This document shows, one piece after another, positions 18,881-27,980 of a DNA stretch of 64,000 nt. Within the stretch, counting starts at the first letter, position 1, and each line of letters starts with the position of its first letter. The notes under the pieces are model-generated. The model searched no databases, had not been told where the DNA came from, and saw only the letters and a program-made list of their open reading frames with translations. Position numbers and translations under genes: made by a program. Source of the stretch: Bacillus methanolicus PB1 (GTDB lineage Bacteria > Bacillota > Bacilli > Bacillales > Cytobacillaceae); NCBI RefSeq assembly GCF_000262755.1, contig NZ_AFEU01000001.1, positions 62,001-126,000 of the forward strand, read 5' to 3'.

Positions 18881-19879
18881 TTATCCTTTGTCCAAATATC
18901 TTTTCCATTGTTCTTTTATATTTTCTTTTCCAAACAACCGAATTGCTTTCTTCCTTGCGTTCTCACTGATCCCTTTTGCAAATTCGTGGTCGTTCAGCAA
19001 TTCATTCAAATATATCCTCAGTTCCAAAACATTATCAGAGACGAACCCTTCCTTTCCATTTTCAATGATCTCATGAATCTCGAATGTACGCTGTTCAAAA
19101 GACGGATGGTTCCCTTGTGTTTCTCCAACAGAAACAATTGGAATACCTGTCATAAATGCTTCTATGAAACCAAGCGTATAACTCGTCACTCTTGTTCCGG
19201 TATAGAAAAAGGCCCGATTTTCTCTCATCTCTTGTTTTATTTGTTCATATGTCAATATACCCGAATTTTCAGGCAACCCCTCATTATCCGGACCGAACAA
19301 TTTAACCGGATATCCTTTACATGCGTGATGAAATATAGGGTAATTGCATTCTAACCACCTTTGTTTCATCGATTGATTTAAAGCCATAATTTGACGATTA
19401 TTGCCGACCCATCCATCATACTCTTTAGGATCTTTATAGAATCGGATTACCGCGTCTGCCCCAATATAATTTGGAATCATTTTTTCCCTTGGAGAGTAGC
19501 GGACAATTTCCAACCCTTGCTCTCGATAAGGGAGAAGCATTCTCTCAACCTCTGGAACCGATTGGCCGATTGAACGCCAAATCACCCGTTTATGCTTGAT
19601 CTTTTCCCAATTATCAATGACCAATGAAGGTGTATGCATAATAATGATGATGTCCTTGTCTTCAATCAATTCAGGAGGAAGATTATTTTTTGGAAAGCGG
19701 TCAACCAAATCCGCAAAATGGGGATCAAATGACATTTCAGGTATTGGAGGGCGAAGTGAACTGCCTATATGCGGACGGCAATAGGCTCCGTGCGAGAAAC
19801 ATTCATGTCCTAATTCAGTAAATATTTTCAACTCATCATATTCCAATACTTCATGTACCGATAAATATAAAATACGCAT
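18881..19879 (-). CDS. glycosyltransferase-like protein (GT-B, unclassified)
   Basis: The 332-residue product starts MRILYLSVHEVLEYDEL and has a GT4-like C-terminal region (YTGTRVTSYTLGFIEAFMTG, IPIVSVGETQG, ARKKAIRLFGKENIKEQW). The N-terminal half is unlike common GT4 acceptor domains. A longer frame to 19930 exists; I chose ATG 19879 because the family-like sequence begins there, though the ribosome site is poor. In the longer frame it would overlap manC by 8 bp. Specificity is unknown. Confidence 0.72.
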   Translation of the reverse strand: MRILYLSVHEVLEYDELKIFTELGHECFSHGAYCRPHIGSSLRPPIPEMSFDPHFADLVDRFPKNNLPPELIEDKDIIIIMHTPSLVIDNWEKIKHKRVIWRSIGQSVPEVERMLLPYREQGLEIVRYSPREKMIPNYIGADAVIRFYKDPKEYDGWVGNNRQIMALNQSMKQRWLECNYPIFHHACKGYPVKLFGPDNEGLPENSGILTYEQIKQEMRENRAFFYTGTRVTSYTLGFIEAFMTGIPIVSVGETQGNHPSFEQRTFEIHEIIENGKEGFVSDNVLELRIYLNELLNDHEFAKGISENARKKAIRLFGKENIKEQWKRYLDKG

Positions 19880-19922
19880 GGTTTTCACATCTTTCTCTCT
19901 ATTTATCACAAAGGTGAAACAC

Positions 19923-21305
19923 TTACTCATTCCCGATTGATTTTTTCATTTCTTCCCATGACATAAAAAGACGAACAATATCATTTTCAACAAGTTGGCT
20001 CCCCATCTGAACTTCAATAATTTCAAGATCTTTCAGCGCTTTGATGCCATGTTTTGCGCCAACAGGTATGTTCAATACATCACCGGGTTTTACAATAGAC
20101 AAGGCTCCGTCCAGCACAAATTCGCCTTCACCGGCTACGACTACCCATACTTCACTGCGTTTATGGTGGTATTGATAGCTGATATTTTTTCCTGCATATA
20201 CACATAATCGTTTTGTCAATACTTTCGTTCCTTCGGCGGACTCTTTATAATCCAAGACACGGTACCACCCCCAGCGGCGTTCTTCAAACATCGGACGTTG
20301 ATCGTAATCGTTTACAAACTCTTTGATTAGGTGGCTTTTCGCTTTATCTGTAACTAAAATGCCATCTGGACTTGTTGCTACAACCATATTTGAAGCACCT
20401 AATACAATGACGGGAATATCTAATTCGTTTATTAAATGCGTATTGCTGCAATCCTCACTCATTGAGCCGCTGCCGATCATATTGGTTTCCATTTCCTCGG
20501 TTAACGTATTCCAAGTCCCCAAGTCTTTCCAGTAGCCGTTATACGGAATAACTTTAATCCGGTCAGCCTTTTCCACGATTTCATAATCGAAGCTAATTTT
20601 CGGAAGCCTATCATAATGCTGAATAAGCTCATCAAATCGAGCAGGCAGCCCTTTTTTTTCAAGTTGCTTTATTATATAGCCCAGTTTAAAAGCAAAAACA
20701 CCGCAGTTCCATAAAGCATGTTGTTTAATTAACCGCTGTGCCTGTTCTTCTGTCGGTTTTTCCTTAAAACTTTTTACTTTTATATATGTTTGCTGCTGCT
20801 CGTAGTTTGTTTCATCTTTGTCAGGAATGATATAACCATATTTCGTTGAAGGATAAGTCGGATTTACTCCAATTAATGCGATATCCACATCAGTTTGGCC
20901 AATAACATCCTCTAAATCTTTTACCTTATTAAAAAACTGATTTTCCACGAATGGATCGACAGGCATTACGGTGATAACTTCATCTGGATGAGCGCCAATG
21001 GTTGAATATAAATACGTTGAGGCTAATGCGATTGCCGGAAAAGTATCTCTTCGCTCCGGCTCAATGATAAGCGGTACTTCAGTTCCCAATTGACTTTGAA
21101 TGATATCCGCTTGTGCTTTACTAGTCGAAATATATGCATCATCCACTAATTGATTGGCATCTAATTGCCTCCAAATCCTCTGAACCATCGATTCTAACTC
21201 TTCGTCTGAACGTGGTAATATCTTTAGAAACTGTTTTGATCTGGATTCATTGGAAAGCGGCCATAATCGTTTCCCCGAACCCCCTGATAACAGAATAAGC
21301 TTCAT
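19923..21305 (-). CDS. manC: mannose-1-phosphate guanylyltransferase / mannose-6-phosphate isomerase-like (type II)
   Basis: The 460-residue protein has the GMP signature LILLSGGSGKRLWPLSNE near its start, IIEPERRDTFPAIALAST, VMPVDPFVE, ALWNCGVFAF, and a C-terminal cupin with ISYQYHHKRSEVWVVVAGEG and KPGDVLNIPVGAKHGI. This is the bifunctional ManC/AlgA architecture. It supplies GDP-mannose for gmd-rmd. I prefer the ATG at 21305, seven bases after GAGGTG, to an ATG at 21311 that touches it. First gene of the manC-GT-GT-gmd-rmd operon. Confidence 0.88.
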   Translation of the reverse strand: MKLILLSGGSGKRLWPLSNESRSKQFLKILPRSDEELESMVQRIWRQLDANQLVDDAYISTSKAQADIIQSQLGTEVPLIIEPERRDTFPAIALASTYLYSTIGAHPDEVITVMPVDPFVENQFFNKVKDLEDVIGQTDVDIALIGVNPTYPSTKYGYIIPDKDETNYEQQQTYIKVKSFKEKPTEEQAQRLIKQHALWNCGVFAFKLGYIIKQLEKKGLPARFDELIQHYDRLPKISFDYEIVEKADRIKVIPYNGYWKDLGTWNTLTEEMETNMIGSGSMSEDCSNTHLINELDIPVIVLGASNMVVATSPDGILVTDKAKSHLIKEFVNDYDQRPMFEERRWGWYRVLDYKESAEGTKVLTKRLCVYAGKNISYQYHHKRSEVWVVVAGEGEFVLDGALSIVKPGDVLNIPVGAKHGIKALKDLEIIEVQMGSQLVENDIVRLFMSWEEMKKSIGNE

Positions 21306-21421
21306 ATTCATGCACCTCGATGTGATATTTTATATTGCTCTCTTCGTTCCTCGATTTAATATCATATGAAGGTACAAGGATTGTGAAATGGGTAAAAGCC
21401 ATAAAGAATGCACTTTTTTCG

Positions 21422-21498
21422 GGGGTCTGGCCCTCAATGCTGTACCGCGTTAAAGTACTGAGGGCCAGGCCCGCGATACTGTACAGCGTTAAAGTGGT
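21422..21498. repeat. 39-bp-period repeat element (about two units)
   Basis: GGGTCTGGCCCTCA...TGAGGGCCAGGCCC forms a long stem, and TGCTGTACCGCGTTAAAG recurs 39 bp later as TACTGTACAGCGTTAAAG. The same unit and period recur at 25205, 27770, 35761 and 49449. Confidence 0.65.
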
Positions 21499-21516
21499 AT
21501 AGCCAAAAACAGCACA

Positions 21517-21550
21517 AAACCTGTCCCTTTTTATTGATGGAACAGGTTTT
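21517..21550. terminator. terminator-like stem-loop
   Basis: AAAACCTGT (21517-21525) pairs with ACAGGTTTT (21542-21550). It lies past the end of the minus-strand giant membrane gene (21650), so it may terminate it. Confidence 0.6.
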
Positions 21551-21649
21551 AATCGCCGAGCGTTTTTGATATTGGCTAAATAAGTATTTAGTAGATTTTA
21601 CATCTAATTTGAGTTAAGAATGAGTAATCTTTTGTTTCCAATAAAGAGG

Positions 21650-24600
21650 TTATTCCCACCGTTTTAACGTGCTGATAATTTTTTCTTTCATGTTAGTCAG
21701 CAAAGTTCTTTCACCTTTTTCTTTTTTCTGTTTATGCCATTCATTATAGCTGGCTGCTGAGATAAGGATAGAGCCTGCAATGAGGAGATAAGCCCACCAC
21801 GGCAGGTTTCCCCAGTAAGGCCGGGTTTGCAAAAGGACATTCAAAAGCAAGACTCCAGATCCAACGAAGAAATACGATTTTATTTTAAAAAACATGCCAG
21901 CAAGGATGGATATAAGTGATAACGAACCTAAAATTAATGCGTCATATACCGTTGAACTTGCCAGGCCGTCTTGAACGAGCAGGATCGAAACGAGAAACAG
22001 GACTCCCCATTGGGCATAATTGGTGTATTTTTTGTATTTCCCTTGTAAGCATCTGCGAAGATAAATGACTACGGCTATCCAAGGCAATACAATGACTTCA
22101 CGCTCCCATAAATCCGGAACGTTGAATTCGTCAACGGCCGAATAATATGGCTGCAATAAATAGGCACCTGCGAGAAAGGCAGGAAGAAAAGCCCAATCTT
22201 TGGGAACCCGGTTCCGCTGCAGCCAAAGAGCACCGGATATTAAAAGCCCGGGTAATAATTTGACAAATGCGTGATCGGTTGAAAAATAATAGGCTGAACA
22301 AAAAAACAGGAAAGCCGTTAATGTATAACTGTCATACTGAATAATCTTTTGTCCTTCTTTTTCTTCAAATAATTTTTTATAAAAATATGAACCTGTGAAA
22401 AGGAGAAATAGCCCAATTCCAAGCAAAATGAGAACTTTGAACATGCTCTCTAAAGCCGTTAATGCCAAAAACTGAACAGTCCCAAAGTATGCCAGCAATA
22501 TCGGCAAAAAGGCAATTTGATCCCATTTTGCTAAATGAAGAAACACTAAAACAAATGCAGCATAAAAAAGTGTAGCGATAAATAATTCCCATTCATATGG
22601 ATAGACCGTTATGAAGGCAGAAATTACAATTAATGAAAATGGAATCAGAAAATAAACGGTTCTCTTTTTATATTCATTTTTTGCAATGAACCAGAACATC
22701 CCGATCAGGATGCTTGTCATGAAATATGCAACATGTTCGTAATTTCCATCGTAATGATTGTCAACCCATATTGATATTGTGAAAAATAAAGAAGTAAAGG
22801 CACCATATAAAAAGATTTTCTTTTTCCACTCTTTGCCGGCAGCTGCAGTACTTACCGCATATACCACTAGCGCAGCAATAAAGCTCCACATGGAATCTTC
22901 CCTATATAAGATAAAGGAAATGATTAATGCAATCGGCAAATAACTGTGGCCTGTGACTGCAAATCCGGCGGCAAGCTCAGATTCTTTTTTTCGAAGTGAT
23001 ACGGCAACTGCAAACAAGAAAATGGCACCTGCAGTAAAGAATAAAGAATTCATCAGCGGCGTAAATGTTATTTTTAAATGGAGCGCATAAATAATAGAAA
23101 AATACCAGATTAATGATAATAAGCTTACCAAATAGGTTAACAATCTATCTCCAATTTTCTTGAACAAGGCAAAATACATCACAATTCCCGCGAAAAGGAT
23201 CAGTGGTCTTACCCACAAATCATTGACATGAAACGATAAAGCAGAAATAATCGCAACCGTATGCAGACCTTGTGAAACATAAAATGAATTTCGCACGAGA
23301 TCTTGCTGTGAAAGCTTCTTCCAAATTATGCAGCTAACCAAAACAATCATGCTTCCAAGAACGAAATTCGTTGAAACGCCAAGGTTATTTTGGTAATAAT
23401 CCAAGTGCAATCGAAGTTCTTCACCAAATGCTGTAAAAGCAAATCCGAGTGATAGCGGCAAAACCCATGGAGCGGCTTCCAAAAAATCTTTCCGCTGTTC
23501 TATTTTTAATAAAATATAGGCGATGATGGATAATGCAAGAAGCATGATCCCTAACTCGAGCCAGTAAAAAATACCGATAGATACCACAATCGCTAAAGAC
23601 ATGACGGCCAGCCCCACGTCCCTTGAGCTTTCCTTAATCACGTCGAGCTGAGGTATTTTCATGAATGTTCCAAAAATAATAAACAGAAGAAAACCTATAA
23701 AGAAAACAGGCAAAATAAACGTATCGAAATGAAAAATGAAATCAAGTTTTAACACTGCTTCATAAAAAGCAGCTAAAAGGAAAATCGGGCTTAAATAGTT
23801 AAATAATTTGTTTTTATTAACGTTCGCCAAGTACAGAAAATTACCGGCAATGATGAGATAGGCAATCATTAATACAAATGATGGTTCATTCATCCTTAAG
23901 AGAATTCCTTCGAAACTGATAAATAGAAATGCAAGGCCGGAAACAACAGCACTTGTGATCTGGAACACTTTTTCCCATGGAAATTTGTCATCGAGAAATT
24001 TTGGGACAGCAAGAAATGCCATTCCGGCAAAAGCGTAAAAGATTGCATCGAAAGAAACAAGAATACTATGTTCAATAACTTGATATAATCCGTACACAAT
24101 CATTGCCGTAAAAACAAAATGAAACTCTTTTTTCTTCGTTACATAGACCATGGATAAATAAATGATTGCCGTTACTATAAGATTAAAACCATAAAAAAGC
24201 GGCTGATGATAAAATAAAAGCATGAATAAGGTGGATAAGATAAGATTTACCTGTGAAAAAACAACAAATTCCTTCGTAAACAATGCAAAAAAATCTGATT
24301 TATTCAATTTGTGGAATTCAAATATTAAAAGAGCATTAAACAGCATGATACCTAAATAAAAAGCATCTGCATGAAGATTCAATGATGCTAAAAAAAATCC
24401 CATTCCAATCGTCGCTGTTATGAAAGTGAACCAGACAAAGAGGCGTGATTTCATTTTTCGCGCAAGAAGGAAATAAACTGGAAGAAGCACCAATGCCCCG
24501 AGCGTTCCTAAAACGTGACGGCCTTTTCCATAAAACGATAAATAAGATCCAAGGAGTTCAAACCAGCCCAGAGATAAAATGAAGATCGGTAAAAACAAAC

Positions 24601-25072
24601 TACCCAATACCATGAAAGCAAAAGCGGTCTTTTGAATTTTTATGAAACGATTGGAAACATAAGCAATTGCATAAAAAAGGGCAGAAACAAGTGCAATCAA
24701 CCCGCTTTTCATCCAATTTTCCATCGTCTCCCAATTACTTGTTGCTACAAATAATCCCCCAATTAAGAGTAAGAGAACACCCAGGTTTAATGACCAGGTT
24801 ATGTTCCTTTCCCGTATTTCTTCCGGTAAGAGCTTTCTTTTTACCGGAAAAGCCTTTTCTTCAATTACTTCATTTATCTTCGTCAAATCTTTTTCTTGAA
24901 CCAAATTCTCCTTCTCGAGCTGTTTTTCCCGCAAAAGCAAATCTGAATAATACTGTTGATGAGCTTTCGATACGGCGTCAGACTGGTCAGTTGAAATATA
25001 CTCCCCCTCTTTAAGCAAGGTTAGTTCATGTTCAAAAATTCGTTTTCGATCTTCCCTCGAAAAAGTATCCAC
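21650..25072 (-). CDS. very large polytopic membrane protein (DUF2157/DUF2339-like)
   Basis: The 1140-residue protein has a short soluble N-terminus (about 1-95, charged, helical) and then some 30 or more closely spaced hydrophobic segments to the end, with short loops. The first is NLGVLLLLIGGLFVATSNW and the last reaches LLIAGSILISAASY. A short basic tail follows. It resembles giant Bacillus membrane proteins annotated with DUF2157-type N-termini, whose function is unknown. The GTG at 25072 is six bases after AGGGGG; the ATG at 25078 touches that site. Nothing in the neighbours explains its role. It stands alone between repeat elements. Confidence 0.8.
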   Translation of the reverse strand: MDTFSREDRKRIFEHELTLLKEGEYISTDQSDAVSKAHQQYYSDLLLREKQLEKENLVQEKDLTKINEVIEEKAFPVKRKLLPEEIRERNITWSLNLGVLLLLIGGLFVATSNWETMENWMKSGLIALVSALFYAIAYVSNRFIKIQKTAFAFMVLGSLFLPIFILSLGWFELLGSYLSFYGKGRHVLGTLGALVLLPVYFLLARKMKSRLFVWFTFITATIGMGFFLASLNLHADAFYLGIMLFNALLIFEFHKLNKSDFFALFTKEFVVFSQVNLILSTLFMLLFYHQPLFYGFNLIVTAIIYLSMVYVTKKKEFHFVFTAMIVYGLYQVIEHSILVSFDAIFYAFAGMAFLAVPKFLDDKFPWEKVFQITSAVVSGLAFLFISFEGILLRMNEPSFVLMIAYLIIAGNFLYLANVNKNKLFNYLSPIFLLAAFYEAVLKLDFIFHFDTFILPVFFIGFLLFIIFGTFMKIPQLDVIKESSRDVGLAVMSLAIVVSIGIFYWLELGIMLLALSIIAYILLKIEQRKDFLEAAPWVLPLSLGFAFTAFGEELRLHLDYYQNNLGVSTNFVLGSMIVLVSCIIWKKLSQQDLVRNSFYVSQGLHTVAIISALSFHVNDLWVRPLILFAGIVMYFALFKKIGDRLLTYLVSLLSLIWYFSIIYALHLKITFTPLMNSLFFTAGAIFLFAVAVSLRKKESELAAGFAVTGHSYLPIALIISFILYREDSMWSFIAALVVYAVSTAAAGKEWKKKIFLYGAFTSLFFTISIWVDNHYDGNYEHVAYFMTSILIGMFWFIAKNEYKKRTVYFLIPFSLIVISAFITVYPYEWELFIATLFYAAFVLVFLHLAKWDQIAFLPILLAYFGTVQFLALTALESMFKVLILLGIGLFLLFTGSYFYKKLFEEKEGQKIIQYDSYTLTAFLFFCSAYYFSTDHAFVKLLPGLLISGALWLQRNRVPKDWAFLPAFLAGAYLLQPYYSAVDEFNVPDLWEREVIVLPWIAVVIYLRRCLQGKYKKYTNYAQWGVLFLVSILLVQDGLASSTVYDALILGSLSLISILAGMFFKIKSYFFVGSGVLLLNVLLQTRPYWGNLPWWAYLLIAGSILISAASYNEWHKQKKEKGERTLLTNMKEKIISTLKRWE

Positions 25073-25204
25073 ACTCATCCCCCTAACACAATTAGGAAAT
25101 ATTAGTTTTATTTAGATTAATTTTACAACAAAAATCATATTTTCAGAACTTCTTAAATTACAATTCTATAGATGGTAACCTTAGTGGGGAACAAGTATCC
25201 TGTT

Positions 25205-25260
25205 GCTTTAACACTTTAAAGTACTGAGGGCCAGGCCCGCGATGCTTTAAAGCGTTAAAA
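25205..25260. repeat. 39-bp-period repeat element
   Basis: GCTTTAACACTTTAAAG at 25205 and GCTTTAAAGCGTTAAAA at 25244 are exactly 39 bp apart, with TGAGGGCCAGGCCCGCGA between them. Same family as 21422. Confidence 0.65.
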
Positions 25261-25290
25261 TATGCTAAATTGCTTTATTTTTAAAAAAAT

Positions 25291-25338
25291 CGAGGCAGTC
25301 TCAAAGCCTAAGGGTCAGACCCTTATGAGACAGCCTCG
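25291..25338. terminator. GGTCAGACC-core stem-loop
   Basis: CGAGGCAGTCTCA and TGAGACAGCCTCG form the outer stem with one mismatch; the inner part AAGGGTCAGACCCTT is itself palindromic. It lies 27 bp past the 25365 gene and a run of A (T on the minus strand) flanks it. Confidence 0.7.
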
Positions 25339-25364
25339 CAATTCTTCCCTATGGTAAGGAGTAT

Positions 25365-25598
25365 TCAAACGTTTTTTATAATGAATTCCAGCCTGCGGTT
25401 GCGTTCCGCTTTTTCCTTTTCATCTGCTAAGTCGTATTTTTTCAGCAAATGGAACACTTCGTTCAGAATTTCTTGGGTTTGTTCTTTTTTGAAAAATGTT
25501 TCGAATAAATCATTAATTCCCCCCGGAAGGAATTCAGCTTGAGCTTCATATTTTTTTCTAACATCTTCATGGCTATGGTCAATATTGCACGTACCCAT
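25365..25598 (-). CDS. small hypothetical protein
   Basis: The 77-residue protein begins MGTCNIDHSHEDVRKKYE and ends in a charged helix (DEKEKAERNRRLEFIIKNV). The ATG at 25598 has AGGAGG six bases upstream, so I reject the longer frame to 25817, which overlaps the exporter gene in another frame. No membrane segment. I do not recognise the family. Confidence 0.65.
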   Translation of the reverse strand: MGTCNIDHSHEDVRKKYEAQAEFLPGGINDLFETFFKKEQTQEILNEVFHLLKKYDLADEKEKAERNRRLEFIIKNV

Positions 25599-25660
25599 TT
25601 CATTCCTCCTCGTAAATTCGTTGTAAGAGCTATTGATCCTGGATCTTTGAAAGCACTCTA

Positions 25661-26293
25661 TTAGAATATAATTAGCAAGCTTTTGTATGCTCGATAACCA
25701 AAGCTTATACCAAATCCGATTAATACGAATCCAGCAATGACAGATAACCATTTTAAGAACCGCTGACTTGCAAATTTTCTCCCGAAATGGATTGTAGATG
25801 CAACAGATAAATCCCAAAGAGCAATTCCTATAAAAATAGCACTGCTAAAAAGCAAAGCTTGTCCTTGATGTACAGTATTTAAAGTAGTTGTAAGAACAGA
25901 ACCATAAATTCCGATCCAAAAAATAATATTAAGCGGATTGGAAATGGCGATTAAAAATCCCGATAAAAATGATTTAGATTTGCTTTCTTTTTGTACTTCA
26001 TCAGATATAGTAACTTCTTTAAATGCATCTCTTATGCTTTCGAATCCTAAAAAGACTAAAATGAGGAATCCAAAAATCCACATGATTGACTGGGCGATTG
26101 GCGTAGTCAAATAATTAGATATTCCGAAGTAAATTAATAACATTAACACGACGTCAGCTGACATTCCACCTAGACCAACAGCCCAAGAGTGCCAAAATCC
26201 GTTCTTTATACCCCGCTTTATCATTTCTATATTAATAGGTCCAACGGGTATAGAAAGTGAAAGCCCTAATATGATGTAGCTTAAAACATTCAT
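25661..26293 (-). CDS. LysE/RhtB-family amino acid exporter
   Basis: The 210-residue protein has about six hydrophobic segments and the LysE family pattern SLSIPVGPINIEMIKRGIKNG near the N-terminus, followed by GLGGMSADVVLML and ISNPLNIIFWIGIYG. Members export amino acids or related small molecules across the cytoplasmic membrane. The substrate is not readable. It is followed after 62 bp by the small 25365 gene on the same strand. Confidence 0.88.
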   Translation of the reverse strand: MNVLSYIILGLSLSIPVGPINIEMIKRGIKNGFWHSWAVGLGGMSADVVLMLLIYFGISNYLTTPIAQSIMWIFGFLILVFLGFESIRDAFKEVTISDEVQKESKSKSFLSGFLIAISNPLNIIFWIGIYGSVLTTTLNTVHQGQALLFSSAIFIGIALWDLSVASTIHFGRKFASQRFLKWLSVIAGFVLIGFGISFGYRAYKSLLIIF

Positions 26294-26490
26294 GATTTTA
26301 ACCGTTCTCCCTGCATACTGAATCTGGTTTACGTATAGTATTAATTATCAGTTAATTGAATCTAATCTAACATATTTTTCCTTATCTTACAACCAAAAAA
26401 ATAATTGAAAACCCTTACATTAATGTAGGCTATTACCCAGACCTCCTCTCTTTTATAAACATATACTGCTGTAAAAGGAGGGATCACAAA

Positions 26491-26676
26491 ATGAATGGAA
26501 TTGTTTGGATATATTTAGCCAGCGTTTTAGCAGGTTACACATTATTAAATCTTCCTGCAACATCTTTTCTCTCAGGACTGACACCATTTTTTGATTTCGT
26601 AGGTGTTGTTGCTATGATCGTGTTCTCTTTTGCCCTTCTGTACACGGGAGTTAAAGAACTAATAAGTAGAAAATAG
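26491..26676 (+). CDS. small membrane protein with two hydrophobic segments
   Basis: The 61-residue protein is preceded by AAAGGAGGGATCACAAA. Two hydrophobic helices (about 4-24 and 32-53) are joined by a short loop, and the tail is basic (KELISRK). Function is unknown. A terminator follows. Confidence 0.7.
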   Translation: MNGIVWIYLASVLAGYTLLNLPATSFLSGLTPFFDFVGVVAMIVFSFALLYTGVKELISRK

Positions 26677-26677
26677 C

Positions 26678-26905
26678 TTATAAAAAGAAGGCTTCGTTAA
26701 CGGTGGCCTTCTTTCTCTTAAAATGCTGTTTTCCCACGATATAACGCAGTTTCCAATATGATGAATTCATATCGCTTATGGTTACTCCTGTTGAAGAGCG
26801 GCAATGGATCAACTTATTGTTTCCGAGTTAGATTCCGGCATGTGATGGCCCAGTTTTGGTAGTTTCAAAGAATACTATATCACCGTTTTAGGTTCAAGGG
26901 ATTAA
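26678..26905 (-). pseudogene. NlpC/P60 cell-wall endopeptidase, C-terminal remnant
   Basis: On the minus strand one frame reads DIVFFETTKTGPSHAGI, a TAA where Tyr is expected, then LGNNKLIHC, TGVTISDMNSSYWKLRYIVG. This is the C-terminal half of the NlpC/P60 domain with its catalytic His. Upstream the frame shifts by one base (LEPK). The catalytic Cys part is gone. The frame then runs into the terminator. This is a dead gene with no intact partner visible. Confidence 0.65.
26685..26714 (+). terminator. intrinsic terminator
   Basis: AAGAAGGC (26685-26692) pairs with GCCTTCTT (26706-26713), nine bases after the stop of the small membrane protein. A short pyrimidine run follows. Confidence 0.6.
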
Positions 26906-27073
26906 GAACTATTAAATATATATTACAGATAGGTTAAAACAGGTGATAAAATGCCTATTTTTCTTTTTTGTATAGGCAAAAATAACTTTTTTTCAAAAAA
27001 AGAGCATGTCTGAATCCCAGACATTGCTTCTTATATAAATAAAGATAATTATGAAGGCTATCTTTCTCTTATT

Positions 27074-27376
27074 CTATTTCCAATCCTCATACACAATGTT
27101 TCCGCCTGTTAAGTCTATTTTGTTGTTTTCGCCTTTATAAAACATTTTCCCATCTTCTTTTACAATCAAATTCTCATATGTTAACACTTCATTTCCGTTC
27201 GGAAGCTGGATGATCACTTTCCGGCCGTAATCTTTTTTCGGGGCTTCAACTTTAATCAGGCTTTGTGAAAAAAAGTAAAGGGCGGTGACGATCGCAGCAC
27301 TGAAAATGACATACAGATATATTCTTTTCCAAAAAAATGATTTCGGCTGTTGATGAAATTTTTCCGTCCTGGTCAT
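27074..27376 (-). CDS. hypothetical single-pass membrane protein
   Basis: The 100-residue protein has a basic N-terminus (TRTEKFHQQPKSFFWKR), one membrane helix (about 19-37, IYLYVIFSAAIVTALYFF) and an outward C-terminal part ending in NIVYEDWK. The ribosome site GGGGGA precedes the ATG. I do not recognise the family. Confidence 0.65.
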   Translation of the reverse strand: MTRTEKFHQQPKSFFWKRIYLYVIFSAAIVTALYFFSQSLIKVEAPKKDYGRKVIIQLPNGNEVLTYENLIVKEDGKMFYKGENNKIDLTGGNIVYEDWK

Positions 27377-27769
27377 CTTAATCCCCCATTTCTACTTTAT
27401 TTCATCTAGTCAGCGAAGGAGGCCCAATCCTCAATAGGGCGGGAAGGAATGTGCTTCGGATACGGGGCGGTTTCTGCCGCCTCAAGCATCCGACATTCGC
27501 TCCTTTTCCCTTCTTTCTTTATGTTCGTTTCATCCACTAGATACTTGGAAAATCCTTGTTCTTCAACGGAAGATCCATCAAGGACAAGCGTTCCAAGTAC
27601 AAGCACATGCGCAAGCAATTGCAGCGATTGGGTACTGCTTCTTCCTGCGGATGCTTATACCCGTACTTTTTTAAAAATAATCAACATGTTTCTTATATTT
27701 TCATGTATACAATATGCATGCAGTCATGAAATATTTCCGGTCAAAACACTGATTTTTTAAAATGTTGGG

Positions 27770-27960
27770 GGGCTGGCCCTTGTTGCTTTAAAGCGTTAAC
27801 GCAGTGCGGGTCTGGCCCCTGTTACTTTAAAGCGTTAACGTAGTGCGGGTCTGGCCCCTGTTGCTTTAAAGCGTTAACGCAGTGCGGGTCTGGCCCCTGT
27901 TACTTTAAAGCGTTAACGCAGTGCGGGTCTGGCCCTCATCGCTTTAAAGTGTTAAAAAAG
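27770..27960. repeat. tandem array of four 39-bp units plus partial ends
   Basis: Units start at 27781, 27820, 27859 and 27898 and differ by one to three bases. Each holds CTTTAAAGCGTTAACG and GTGCGGGTCTGGCCC. A partial unit precedes and follows. The stretch 27377-27770 before it holds no supported gene. The units directly abut, so this is not a CRISPR array. Confidence 0.85.
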
Positions 27961-27980
27961 CCGCAATGGATCAGTTGATC

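Noticed and set aside
27406-27760. Overlapping open frames on both strands (70 residues on minus, 103 on plus)
   Set aside because: Neither has a ribosome site; the minus frame starts with a TTG without Shine-Dalgarno and neither resembles a known protein. The GC content is a little higher than around, so a gene relic is possible, but I cannot support it.
27770-27960. CRISPR-like tandem repeat
   Set aside because: The 39-bp units abut without spacers and no cas gene is present.
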